Origin: Heliopora coerulea
Taxonomy: Eukaryota; Cnidaria; Anthozoa; Scleralcyonacea; Helioporidae
DNA: 64,000 bases
NCBI GenBank assembly: GCA_030142905.1
Contig: JASJOG010000003.1
Location: forward strand, 965,001 to 1,029,000
Reading direction: 5' to 3'
The position numbers were made by a program, and so were the translations under genes. The notes under the pieces are model-generated. The model searched no databases, was not told the DNA's origin, and was given only the letters and a program-made list of their open reading frames with translations. Of this stretch, positions 1 through 11,548 are shown in pieces. The first letter of the stretch is position 1, and the number at the start of each line of letters is the position of its first letter.

Positions 1-353
1 CTTTGTATTTCGGTTAAATGTTGGTACCAATGCTACCGTCGGGACAAAGTGCTATTCTTTAAGTAAGCGCCCCTGTCCATATTAGTGCCCCGTGTAGGTT
101 AAAAAAAATTAAGCTACCAGTGCGATAATTCTAACATTTATACAATACAATACAATACAATTTATTTAAACACGGTAAAAATCTTTAGTAATTACAAGCA
201 AATAATATAAAATTAACAAAATAACCTAAAATGTCTAATACTGGTTTACAAGATTGTTGTGTGGGAGTCAAGTGGGGAGTTTGGGGGTTTTTTCACCATG
301 TTTTGAGCTAAGTCTAATTATAAATTGGCAATTATTTCTAATTTCGCTTGCAG
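1..353. other. COQ2 intron, partial
   Basis: Non-coding sequence upstream of the first visible COQ2 exon, read as intron because the exon at 354 follows a pyrimidine/CAG acceptor and begins mid-codon. A short CAATA pentamer run lies near 150-171. Nothing else was recognised. Confidence 0.6.
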
Positions 354-439
354 CATTGTGTTGGGCGCCTCTTCGCTCATTCTTGTTATAACATACCCGT
401 TGATGAAAAGGATAACCTTCTGGCCTCAACTATTTTTAG
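354..439 (+). CDS. COQ2: COQ2 exon
   Basis: Begins after CAG with one base completing a codon and ends before GTAAAA. It encodes a hydrophobic helix plus the YPLMKR motif. Confidence 0.92.
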
Positions 440-3400
440 GTAAAAATGAGATATTATCAATAACTTAAAATAATTTATGATAAATTTTTATGTATTCCAT
501 ATTAATTTAATTACATTTTTTTCTTAAGGTCTCGCTATGAACTGGGGTTGTTTGTTGGGCTGGACAGCTGTGAATGGTTCTTTGGATTGGTCAGTATGCT
601 TGCCTTTATATATAGCAGCAGTAAACTGGACAATTTTCTATGACACAATTTATGCTTTTCAGGTACGTGAGGTTTGACTTTCCTGCCGCTCAGCCAATTC
701 ATTGTTTCGTTGTTTGATTGGTTGAATGGTTAGAGGAATGATTGGTTGGTTAATGGAACGGTTAAATGGTGCAAGTATTCGTTCGTTTTTTTGTTTCTTT
801 CCCGCCGTTTATTCCATCATTCCTTCGCTCTATTGCTCGTTCTTTCGTTCAATGGTTCATTCGTGCGGTTATTCATTCGCTTCTGCGCTCGTTTCTTCAC
901 TTGAGAGTTTGACTTTAGAACTGTTGGTTGCTTTGTTTGTTGAATAAACCGTCCGTGAAATAATTGGTTTGTTTGTTTATTGGTTTGCTTGTTTGCTCAC
1001 TCATTCAATGAATGATTGGACTATAAGTTGGTTGGTCAACTGGTTGCTTAGTTGCTTGGTTTGAACAACGGTTGGTGGGATGGTTGTTCGTTCGTTCGTT
1101 CGTTCGTTTGTTCGTTCGTTCGTTCGTTCGTTCGTTCGTTTGTTCGTTCGTTCGTTCGTTCGTTCGTTCGTTCGTTCGTTCGTTCGTTTGTTCGTTCGTT
1201 CGTTCGTTTGTTCGATCGTTTGTTCGATCGTTTGTTCGTTCGTTTGTTCGTTTGTTCGTTTGTTCGTTTGTTCGTTCGTCTGTTCGTTCGTACGTTTGTT
1301 CGTTCGTTCGTTCGTTCGTTCACGGAATGGTTACACAGTAGGTTGGTTGGTTAGTTGATTGGTTGGATAATTGTATGGAAAGTCAGCTGACTTGTTAATA
1401 CATCAATGAGTAGCTCATGTCTGTGGTTCGTCGTCTCCTTGTGTTGCACAATTAATAACTAAAGAATGTGTAATATTTCATTCCTGTAGGATGTGGAAGA
1501 TGACCGACGGGTTGGTGTCAAGTCTACGGCCTTGTTGTTTGGGAATAAAGCGAAACCATTCCTTGCCGCATTCTCTGCTATCATTATTGCAAATCTTCTA
1601 GCGGTAGGAATCAATACTTCACAAACATGGCCTTATTATCTGGGCTTGGGTGGAGTTACTTCTCATCTTGTCTGGCAGGTATCGTTAAATGTTAAAACTT
1701 TTATTAAAATTGTCTTAAAATGATCGATATTAAATATTAAAGATTGTAATGGAAATTGTTTTGAGAGAGAGAGAGAGGTCAGTAGAGTGTGACAATGGAT
1801 GGGACTTATTTCCTTTCTGCACTTACTCGTAAGCCAGTCATAATTTTCTAGTAGTTGAATGTTAGGAGTGTAACAATACATCGAACTATCGATTAATTGC
1901 GATATTAAAGGGGCGATAGCAATGTATCGATAGTGAAAAGGAAACATCGATTATCATCGCGATGGTTTATTAAACTATCGATATTTTCGATAGTCTCTAT
2001 ACTTTTAATCACTTCAACTTACCGTTACCAGAAAATAACGACACTTTTTTACTCTTTTCATCTGCAATATTCGATTCCCAATGATAACGAGAAAAACCGC
2101 AGCTAACTGTTTTTCTTAGCCACCATTACGAACGCCATTTCATTTACGTGGTCCCCCTCTGGGTTGAAAACTATCAAAATGCTATCAAAATACTATCGCA
2201 ATACTATCGGAATATCCATGTGAACTATCACAATACTATCGCAATAGTTAAAATTTTCCCAGTAGTCACCCCTATTGAATGTGTGGCTAGTTTTCGGCAA
2301 TTGGGCAAACTAAGGAGGTAGCTAACCTTGAACTAACCAGTAGAAGTAACCGGCGTCCACGACCACTGAAGGATCAAACCAGTTTGGAAACAGACTTCTA
2401 AGAAAGCAAGTACTACCCATGATCTATATTGAATATCTATAAAAATTATATTTTTCAGCCCCGTTTGTCTCTCATGGTATTAACGCTACATGTTGCCCAG
2501 ATAACTACACGCTTTATCACGCACGCATAACAGGAAAAGTGTCGAATGCCGTTGTCCTAGAGATTAATGACACTAATGCTATCACCCATTTTTATTTATC
2601 AGTGACTTCTTAGAAATTTACTGACTTACGCAAATTTCTGAGAAATCAGATATTTACCGAATAGTGCTGGTGTTCTTAAAAACGGGAAAATCAGTAAAAA
2701 GGTGATTTTGAGTGCGCCAGAAGGAACTCGATGCTAACAATTCGCATGCAAAAATGATAGGTCTGGTTTCAAACCTATTAAAACGCCAGTGCTAACTCAT
2801 GGGTGGGGTCCGTTTGAATACCAGTTCATTATATTATAATACACGAAATTTGATAAGGAAAATCGAGTGAGACCAACTACTGTAAATTATTGAACTTTAT
2901 TTTCTAAGCTTTCGTCGATCAACGACATCATCAGAGATGATTACGTCTCTGATGATGTCGTTGATCCATGAAAGCTTAGACAATAAAGTTCTACAACTTA
3001 CAGTAGTTGGCCTCACTCGATTTTTCTTATCACAGTCATGCTGCTTAAGGACACACGAAATATCGTTTCTATTTTTTTTTCTTTAAACTACTCTTGATAC
3101 TTCGCTGTCTCTTTTCTCCTGCTTTAAAACTTTCATCTATCCGATTGAACCTGGTAGTCGATAAATTAGTATCCGGCGCATCTCTAGAAATTAGGCCAAG
3201 AATTTGGGTTGGTTTCGTTTAGATTCTGTGTTTGGGGTTAGGGGTTGGACGTTTGAGGTGAGGGATGAGAGCAGACTGCTAGACAGATCAGGCAAGACTG
3301 TTTGTGATAGTCTCGTTCATGTTCTTTAACACCAGGACTACAGGGATTCGCTCCAGTTACTCTTACTTTGATGAAGTCAACTCATATACACAAATGTTTA

Positions 3401-6159
3401 AACACTCTTACGTCTATGATTACACAGGTCAATCTGACTTCTATACGAGATGTCTATCATGACAATAACAACATGTCTATATCTATGTCATCTGTCAGCC
3501 TAAACCCTACGTCGCAAACCCTTCGTTTAATTTGTCAATCCCTATAGTTACAGCCTAACACTTGGTTCGGCCCGTTTGACAGATTTTGTGTAAGTTAGTC
3601 CGCAGCCATCTTGGATTTTAACTTGTCCTATTAATTAAGATAATCGAGACACTCAATTCAGATACATTTTGATTGCTTTCTCGACCGATCTCACCCCTTG
3701 TGCCTCCAGAATTCATTTTTACGTGGCCTGTATGTGCAATTCACAAAACCAAATGTGAGTGCACAAAAGGGGGTCAATACGCTGCAGAATTAAACTCGGT
3801 GCATAGTTGTACAATGCAATCAAACTTTAGACAAAACGCAGTCAAATTAAATACACAACACAATCGCTGCACAACATAGTCAAACTCGATCCAAAACGCT
3901 GGGAAACAAAATGCAAGACGCAAACAAACTCGATACACGATGCAATCCAAGGCATTGTACCACGCAATTGAACTCAATGCACGACGCCGTCAGACTGAGT
4001 GCACAACTGAGTGCACGTCGAATCAAATTCGATGCAGACATGAAAGGATCTGGGGACTTTACCAGACAAAAGAAGGCATTCACGCAACAGTTTAACCAGT
4101 ATAAAAACCAGGGCTCAGCAAAATATACGAAGAAAAGCCATCAACACAATAAAGGTTTTAAAATATTTAGTAAATCTACCGTTTCTTTGCTACTCACATC
4201 ATCTATCTAAACGCAACATCGGCACATGAAACCGTAAACTAAGCGAGATCTCCGACCCTTTGGTATTTTGTCTTTAAAAGGAAAGAAATGGGGTAATATG
4301 TCGGTGAGAGAGAAAATAAATTAATATGCGGAAAGTTGCCAAGAACTAGTGATAAGTCTTCCTACTTACACAGCTATTAATACTCAGATTGCAACAGCTC
4401 TGCAAACTGTAAAACAGGGTTTTTCCAATCATTTAGAAACCATAATAACTTTCATGAACTTGATACAAATTAGCTGAACAGGTCTAATATTGCTTACTGG
4501 TTCAATAAGCTTGACCTGCTAAGGTTTAGCAAGCGAACAACTTTCAGTTAGGGGAAGGAAAACCATCTTAATGGCTTAATGAAATAGCGTTGCCGTTACC
4601 ACTTTAAGTGTTAGCAGTAAAGTCAGTGGTTAACTTAGACGTTTCGCCTACAGACCGTGCTGTTTGGTAGATTGTGTCAGTGACGTGTAAAAAGCGAAAG
4701 AAGTTGACAGACTAAGTTACTGAAAGCAGATAATATTAACGTTTCGAGCTGGTGCCTTTCGTCGGGGATTGTAACGTGTTCTGAAACAAAAACTTGGCGT
4801 CCTACGTTTTATACTAAATAAGTCATGTGCCTCAGAATTAACCAATGATATCAGCAACAAAGCAATAAGAGCTGGTAATGCGGAGAAGTCATTGTTCTTT
4901 TTTGTTGTCGATCGCCAAACTGGCATTGGGAGAAACTACGAGAGACCCCAAAGGAATCGAAATATACTTGTGTTTGCTATGAAATAGAGAAGAAACTAGA
5001 GAATAAGATGCACAAGCTGATGTTTTCATCTGGCCATGTTAGACAAAAATGGCTGCTTTTTAGGGATCAAATGGAAGTTAAACGTTAGTTGAGTCCATGG
5101 GATCAATGGTTCCCAGCTTGAAAATGAGACGCTTAAAATCCCTTTAATTTCCGGACTCAAATGTAATTTTATTCGGCGTAATTTTACGAGTAATTTTATC
5201 GAGTACCAAATGCTTTAAACTCTACATCGATGAGATTGGCTGACGTCTTTCTTAAAGGTTTGATGAACATCTTTGCCCCATGGTGAACAACGATCTTGAC
5301 AAATATGGAATCCGACACTTCACTGCATGGATTTCCGGCGTGAAAGTTAGTGCTTTCTCGTCCATTTCGAATGACAAAATATTATGATAGCCGCAAGAAA
5401 CAAGAAAAACGTCACGTTTACAAACTTGTTACCCTTCATCCCCATGTACTCAAGGAATGTTTATCTGTCATTTGAACCCTGACTAGGGTGGTTTTCCGAA
5501 AGTCAGTTTGCTGATCGACATTAAAAATCGCAAATAACTTCTTGTCGTTACCAACTCATTACTTCATTATTAATTTCACTGGTTAATTGTCTGACACACG
5601 TTTTTTTTTAGTATAAAAGCTTACCAGCCTAGTTTATACCCCTGCAGATTCACCAAGCGGAAATCGTAATCTTAGAATAAATATGAATGCCCAGCATAGA
5701 ACACATGAGGCCATTACGAGTTTAAGGTTTAGATTGAAATCTTGAATTGGTTATAGCCTAGCTTATGTTAGAGAATACGCTGTACTCTCGTTTGATTCAC
5801 CTCTGCTTTCAGCGTCGCCAGTTCACCGGGGTTTTCGTTTTATAGTATCATTTTCAGATTAGTTGTATTTAGTCGCCTAGACTTGTATGGTTTTGAGACT
5901 GTTAGTGTTCTTTGACTTGGTCGTGTGATTTAGTGTACTAAATCGAGATTTGTATTTTTGTTCTACTCGCTTTTGTATTTGATTTTTCTTATCTCCTGTA
6001 ATTTGTCATTTTTAGGTATCACAAGTGGACTTGTCTGAACCGAAAGATTGCCTTTCAAAATTTAAATCTAACAAGTGGCTTGGTGTACTTGTTCTGATGT
6101 CTATTGTAATGAGTACCTTGTTAAAACGAAAGGATGAAAAGGTCGACGATACTGGATAA
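354..6159 (+). CDS. COQ2: 4-hydroxybenzoate polyprenyltransferase, mitochondrial (3' part of gene)
   Basis: UbiA-family enzyme that attaches the polyprenyl tail to 4-hydroxybenzoate in ubiquinone synthesis, in the inner mitochondrial membrane. Exons 354-439, 529-662, 1490-1678 and 6016-6159 join in phase with GT-AG introns and end at TAA 6157-6159, giving about 183 residues. The order matches the C-terminal half of animal COQ2: [23 protein letters not shown], then the second Asp-rich motif [13 protein letters not shown] that binds the Mg-diphosphate, then [11 protein letters not shown]. The hydrophobic stretches correspond to the later transmembrane helices. The first Asp-rich motif and the targeting peptide must lie left of the window. 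The 4.3-kb last intron holds several repeats. The gene converges on ubinuclein. No frameshift is seen, so it looks functional. Confidence 0.95.
529..662 (+). CDS. COQ2: COQ2 exon with second Asp-rich motif
   Basis: Acceptor AAG, donor GTACGT. It encodes [11 protein letters not shown] through YDTIYAFQ, the first half of the second substrate-binding motif. Confidence 0.95.
1083..1322. repeat. (TTCG)n microsatellite
   Basis: About 240 bp of nearly pure TTCG/GTTC tetramers with TTTG variants, in the COQ2 intron 663-1489. The surrounding 690-1370 is GTT/GGTT-rich. The open frames in all phases (Arg-Ser-Phe-Val or Thr-Asn-Glu-Arg repeats) are by-products of the repeat. Confidence 0.95.
1490..1678 (+). 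CDS. COQ2: COQ2 exon
   Basis: 63 codons in phase 0 between CTGTAG and GTATCG. It encodes [18 protein letters not shown] and two hydrophobic segments ending in HLVWQ. Confidence 0.95.
1863..2274. mobile_element. hAT-type MITE with 8-bp target duplication
   Basis: 412 bp bounded by TAGGAGTG and CACCCCTA (inverted, one mismatch) and flanked on both sides by the perfect 8-bp direct repeat TTGAATGT (1855-1862, 2275-2282). An 8-bp duplication is characteristic of hAT elements. The interior is full of ATCGATAG and ACTATCG motifs in both orientations. No coding capacity. It lies in the COQ2 last intron. Confidence 0.85.
2852..3031. repeat. Foldback element, ~86-bp arms
   Basis: Arms 2852-2937 and 2946-3031 are near-perfect inverted repeats around an 8-bp centre. 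Each arm contains CTGATGATGTCGTTGAT followed by a GAAAGCTT box and an AATAAA-like stretch, so each arm could form a short hairpin between a TGATGA box and a GAAA box. It belongs with the foldbacks near 30.3, 31.2 and 63.1 kb by layout. Confidence 0.85.
3782..4040. repeat. Degenerate 22-bp minisatellite
   Basis: About 11-12 imperfect copies of a 22-bp unit close to GCARTCAAACTCGATGCACA. The repeat keeps frames open on both strands, which explains several short ORFs here. Confidence 0.75.
4041..6015. other. COQ2 intron, no recognisable feature
   Basis: AT-rich non-coding sequence. No gene, RNA or clear repeat was found on either strand. Confidence 0.5.
6016..6159 (+). CDS. COQ2: COQ2 last exon
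   Basis: Follows a TTTTTAG acceptor. 47 codons plus TAA encode [16 protein letters not shown], one hydrophobic helix and a lysine-rich tail. Human COQ2 also ends in a charged tail. Confidence 0.93.
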   Translation, partial: VSQVDLSEPKDCLSKFKSNKWLGVLVLMSIVMSTLLKRKDEKVDDTG

Positions 6160-6533
6160 TTGCCCAGGAAAAGCCAGCACTCAAACATATTTGTCGCTCC
6201 CTGTTATACTAGAGCTGGATCAATAATTATAAGAATCCAAAACGCCATTGCCTCGTTGAAAGGACAGCTTTTGATTAGAGAAATATAAGGATTCGTAAAA
6301 TTTTCACTTTTAACGATATCAACATGGGTATATTTATATGGATATGTAGCTGTTCTAATTATCGTACAATGTCACAGTCGTTGAACCACAGGCTGTAGAA
6401 ATGACACGTAAAAAGTCCTTCACCAACTGATCCAGTAACAAAACTTTAAAATCTGGATGACTCGGTTCATGGGTGCCAATGAGGAAGCCGGACTGGCGAA
6501 CGCATTTTTTGCATCCTTTTCTTTTTTCCAAGG

Positions 6534-6720
6534 AGTTTGGTAGCACAGTGGTACAACACTTTTTTTACTCACCTCAGTATGACCGCAATTCAATTGCGGC
6601 AATGTACCGTGGTGCAGCCTCGCTCCGAAGTAACACTGGACCCACGAGGGTTGCCTCTCACTGGACCTCTTGGAAGAACAGTCATAAAATGTTGACTGGG
6701 TCAAATAAAGATACATACAC
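6534..6720 (+). mobile_element. tRNA-derived SINE-like element
   Basis: TAGCACAGTGG at 6541-6551 fits the polymerase III A box (TRGYNNANNGG), and a degenerate B box (AATTCAATTGC) follows about 40 bp on. The body then runs to a tail with TCAAATAAAG. The layout suits a tRNA-headed SINE; the family is not named because no second copy was found in the window. Confidence 0.45.
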
Positions 6721-6779
6721 TTATCCTCCATCAAAAAAATCTTTACTGAACTGAAAAAAGATTGTCTCCCGTACTGCAA

Positions 6780-8820
6780 TAACGAAGGACAGTTTTACTT
6801 GCCAGGGAGGTAATCAAGTGAAAATGATGTTTCTCTTTGGGATAACTGGATGCCAAAACTAATTACGAAGATGAAGATGAACTACATGCCATAAATGCGC
6901 CCGGGGCGATTACTCTTATTTCACGCTTTTAAAGGATGGTACTAAATCGGGAAGGGCGCTAATTAGGACAGGGTTGCTCATTTAAAAGAATCAATAACAT
7001 TTTATCCTGGCCGTAACATTAATGAACATTGAACGAAAAGCCAAGACAATTTTAACTGTTCATTTCCTTACTGTTATCAATTAATACAACATAACATTGA
7101 CAAAAATGTTGGAACTTAAGGAAAAGTAAGGAGAATTTCAATTTAAATAAAAAGTAATTATCTTATTCGACGTCAATGTCTTTGTCAGAGCCGTCGTCGA
7201 CGTCTGGTGATGCCTCGTCAACATCCGTGTACATTACGATGGGTATTCTTGGTTATATTTGCCGTACACTTAAATACACCCCAGTTTGCTTTCATTAAAG
7301 TGCCAATATCGTGGTTAGGGATTCAGCATATTTGGAATATTTAGGTCCTCCTGAGCAAATTTGTAATACATCTTCTCAGGCGAAAACTTCATCTTCATGG
7401 ACTTTCGCTTTTACGGTAGATTGTAAAGACATAGAATAAGGAATGACTTATTCTGAGCTTAAGATTACGTTAAGGTTAACAGTTCAGAAATTAATATGGG
7501 GAATAATCGTTTAACGCATATCATGGTTTCCAGTACAATTTAGACGAGCGCTATTTTAGGTTTCTGAGTATATTTGTAGTTCTATATCAGGCTATTTGAG
7601 GTCTTTGTAAAGCTCAAAAGCGCGTCTTTTTCCAAATAGCACAAGAAAGTATGCTATTGCCAATTAATAAACGTGAAAGAGTTATACTGAGCCAAAAAGG
7701 TAATTCAGGGCTAGTTTGTGTTGCCTTTTTCTTGCTCTGTTTTACCTTGAAATTGGACCATTCTTGGCCAATCAGAATCAAGAAATTTTTTCATGTATTT
7801 GCTATATTGATTAGGTAATGTTTTATCAAGAAAAGAAAATTGAGTAAAAATAGCCATTTTGGTTAGTTCTTAACTAAGCGAATCGATGTGGGGCAGTATT
7901 TCGTCAAAGTTTAATTTCCTTGATTTAAGAAAGAATGAATTTAAATGTTTTAAACCAAAAAAATTCAATAGTGAAAAAATTTTATCACAGAAAAATTCCT
8001 GTTTTAAAATTACTTCTAACCTGCAAGTGGTGAATTGCCATTTTGATGACTCATCCAAAGACAATTGACAGGAATCGGATGGTGAAGAGTGTGATGATTC
8101 AGAAAAGAACAAGTACATCTATGTTTACGAAACATCTCGAAACATTCCACGTGAACACGGTACCAGTATACTTTGGTGTGATTGTACTGGAACCAAGGGC
8201 CTTTCATAAATTTTTGGCCGTGTTATCCAAACTTTCATAATAAAATTCGCAACATTCCTTCGTGGCACTATTTTCACTCTTCCTCGATAACGACGAAATT
8301 TAGGAATTGCAAAAGTATAACTTCGGACGTTTTTCTGATGCGTTTAAAACATTAGGTTTACATCCCTTCGTGGTTACAGTCATTCTCTCAGGTTATAGGT
8401 TGAAAACTCGTCATTTTATATACTTTAATTCCACACGATCACTACCAGGATGGTTCTTGGATAACGGGTTTTACTGTTGATCATGTTCTACGAATTAAGG
8501 AGCCAATGAAAAGAATCTTTTGAAGTCGCACCCCAAACCTTTTTGACGCCAGGTCAGAGGTTCTCAACCTGAAGTACCTGCACACCGTAATAGCAGGAGG
8601 GTAGGGAACAAGTTTACGTTCTGTACAGCAAGCTTTCTGAAGCGCTCGGCAGACAGAAAGTGCGCCCTCGAACAGACACTATTTGACTCCATGTTTTTCA
8701 CAAGTGAGGGCACTTGTCAAATGTAGGGGTGGCAAATGGTCCTGCAGTCCAGACGCCCTTACCAAAGATTGAGCAAAGTAATCTCTGTACGCGAGTACAA
8801 ATGTATATCATAGTTCGACT
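6780..8820. other. Intergenic, nothing recognised
   Basis: AT-rich sequence between COQ2 and the ubinuclein 3' end. Only short ORFs without family features. Confidence 0.5.
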
Positions 8821-8825
8821 AAATA

Positions 8826-9167
8826 TAGGGGTGGCGCCAGAGGGGGCTGCAGCTAACCGTCGGTAACCTTAGTTCCCCTGTCGGGAAAAAATTAACAATT
8901 CGTCGGGGAATTGCCACTGATGATAACACATCTATATTTAGTACAAACTATACGAATACGAGTTACTGATTTTGTCAAAGATAATAGAATCTTCTCTTCA
9001 TGTCAAAAATCTAAAAACAAAGTGTTTCTAGTCAGTTGTTGCGATTATTTCTTGCGAAAAATTACATTTTTTAGACCGTCAAATAAGGAAATTATGAAGG
9101 GTCATGGCCCTAGCCCTCCTGCCATGAACGGTAGCCCCTTTGTCTGGGAATTCCTGGCACCACCCTT
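8826..9167. mobile_element. MITE with AGGGGTGG / CCACCCTT ends
   Basis: The left end AGGGGTGGCGCCAGAGGG and the right end GGCACCACCCTTG are inverted. The termini resemble the hAT-type MITE at 47044-47396. No clean target duplication was found here. Confidence 0.45.
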
Positions 9168-9512
9168 GATTGAAGCATAGGCTGTGTAGGGCAAAATACT
9201 CATTAAACTATTGAACCGATCAATATTTTATTGGCAAGAAGACGTGGAACCCGAGGTGAAAGGAACAATAACACATGAATGGTCTTCACCACACTGTAGT
9301 TATTCTATTTCGTGTAGCGATTGGAAGTCAACATCACCGTTTCCGAGATGGACTTGATTTGTAAGTTTATTCTGCTCGAAAATTCTAGTGATGAAAATGG
9401 GTATCTGAAACAAATTGCAAATAAGCGAGAATTTGTATCGTTAGGACCTAAATTTGCAGTGCAGAGAAAGCATGGTAAATAAGTGCAAAAAATTTACAAT
9501 TAAGTGAATTTG

Positions 9513-9567
9513 AAGTGACCCTGCTTGAGCTCTGAATAAGGAATTCAGAGCTCAAGCAGGGTCACTT
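9513..9567. repeat. Perfect 25-bp hairpin
   Basis: Arms 9513-9537 and 9543-9567 are exact inverted repeats around a 5-base loop (AAGGA). No T-tract follows, and no transcription unit is known here. Confidence 0.85.
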
Positions 9568-10369
9568 AGTCACAATAAATCAAGTCAACCCCTCTAGTCA
9601 ATCTTGGAAATTTACCAATGCCTGTAAATGAGCCATTGCCTGTTGTTTAAGATGCACCTAGTTAAGATACACAAAATGTCTAAAATTAAGGCTCGCGAAA
9701 GATCAGTCCAATTAGACTGCTGTGAAATCTGTTTTCCAACGAAGACAGAATAACTAGTCAGCAATATTGGCAGACGACCACGGCAATGTAAGGGTAGCCC
9801 AATGCTTCATGCCTCTACTAGGATGCTCAAAATCATGTACACTGGCACAACGATATAAGTTTGTAAAACCTCACTCTTGCTGGTTGAGATCAGAGAAAAG
9901 ATCAAAAGCTCCAGTGTTCGCCACTTTACTTCGCACTGGAAGCCTGGTAACGAGGATAATAAAGGCAAAACTGCAGACAAATGAGTGACGAGATTTTCTG
10001 AAATAATTTAATTCACAAATTGATTTATACCCCATATTTATGTTAAATAGGCTTGTTCATTCACATATATTTTACACTGCATTTACAATTTTGAAGAAAC
10101 AGGGTATAATTATTGCATGTTATGAAAAGGGTGCTCCGTACGTCGGTTGAAAGCTTGAAGGTGTGGTATTTCCTTCTTTTAGTTCTACAGAGGTTTGAGA
10201 AAGAAAAAATGTTAAGGAAATCAGGTCGCATAAGTAATGAAAGTCAAAAATTAAGCATATTGTACAATCTGTTTCAGTCATTAGATGAAAAATTTATCGT
10301 AAAAACTGTTTCAATCATTCAATAAAAAAGTAATCAACAATTCTGCACTTATTGTCGGTTGCATTAAGC

Positions 10370-10465
10370 TCTGATCAAACGAATGCAACATCATTCAACG
10401 TTGTTGAATTCAACTTTTTTGGATGGAGTTGGACTGGGTAGCCAAACGAATGCAGTGTCCCGTGT
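10370..10465. mobile_element. CAACATC-type MITE fragment
   Basis: CAAACGAATGCAACATCATT with internal GTTGTTGAA palindromes and a second TAGCCAAACGAATGC. Similar CAACATC/GTTGAATG stretches occur at 52995-53100 and 59210-59320. Confidence 0.5.
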
Positions 10466-10594
10466 AAGAGACATTCTTTTTTCGTAGTTCGGCGCTATTC
10501 TTTTATGTCAAAATAAAAACGATTTTCAATGAAAATATTACGGTTAAGCCCCGCTCAAAATTTGTGCATGTATGTATACTACGACATCCACTTA

Positions 10595-10812
10595 GACCCC
10601 ATTCACACGATACCGGTATGAAATGAAACCGTAACGAAATTATTACGGTTAGGCCTTGCGTTCACACGGTACCGGTATGAAAAAGCATGAAACCGTAATG
10701 CTAACCGTAACGATTTGAAACCGTAATGTGAAACCGTAATCGTGTGAACAGGTTCGTACCGTGATATTTTGATACCGGTGCAGTTTCGTACCGGTATCGT
10801 GTGAACGGGGTT
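10595..10812. mobile_element. Harbinger-type MITE, 218 bp
   Basis: Inverted termini ACCCC(A/G)TTCACACGATACC at both ends, flanked by the 3-bp duplication TTA (10592-10594, 10813-10815). A TTA/TAA duplication is typical of PIF/Harbinger. The interior repeats GAAACCGTAA and TACCGGTA. It lies beyond the ubinuclein 3' end. Confidence 0.8.
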
Positions 10813-11175
10813 TTAATATTTGAAGATATTAATTGAATACATCCACTTTAGCCTTCCGTTCGGATGGTTACATGGATGCATGGTTGCCGAGTTTTTCGGA
10901 AGTTGTCGTATACGGCCATGCAATGATCCCCAACTTGATCTGTCGTCAGAAACTGTTATAACGAAGATTTCGGCCGAATCTAACCCCCGTAGTTCAATGG
11001 CTAGGTTGGTGGCTGCAAACTTCCTGAAATTTCCTCGTATTTCGAACAATAACATACTTTGCTACTTTGCCTTTCAATTGATTCAAGGCGTATTTTTACT
11101 CCCCCAGAGTACAGCCATCACTAACGCGTCTTTCCTCTCTCTTACACATTGTACGTTCCTTTGTTTTTAGCATGG

Positions 11176-11548
11176 TTATACATAACTAAAGTACGCGTCT
11201 GTTTTCGTGTTTGTGGATACGCACGCCTGTAAGATATCCGTAGCGTATTTAAGAAGTCTTAGATTACCTTTAGTCGTGGTGTTTCTGTGAACGGCCGGTT
11301 GGCCAGCAAATTGTTGTGGTAATCCAGAAAAAGTGCCTAAGCCACCGGGAAACACTCCATGTACTTTTAATGGTTTATTTTGCATAACATTGTTTTGCAA
11401 GCCAATTATTGACGATATAGTGTGAGGATTTGTATTCATTGAAGCCGCTATTTCCTGAAGAGGATTTTGAATGGACGAAGGATTTACTTGGGGAGATTGA
11501 CCAACTAATGAAGCATTCGAAAGAACATGATTCGGCGGAATATTGGAT
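11176..11548 (-). CDS. UBN1: Ubinuclein last exon
   Basis: 373 nt, phase 2 in. SNIPPNHVLSNASLVGQSPQ through VFPGGLGTFSGLPQQFAGQ, ending at TAA 11176-11178. A GTAATC after TTTKG could in principle be a donor to a further exon, but none was found. No AATAAA was seen just downstream. Confidence 0.85.

Noticed and set aside
1048..1358. Overlapping ORFs of up to 100 aa on both strands
   Set aside because: All are translations of the TTCG tetramer repeat; no complexity or conserved motif.
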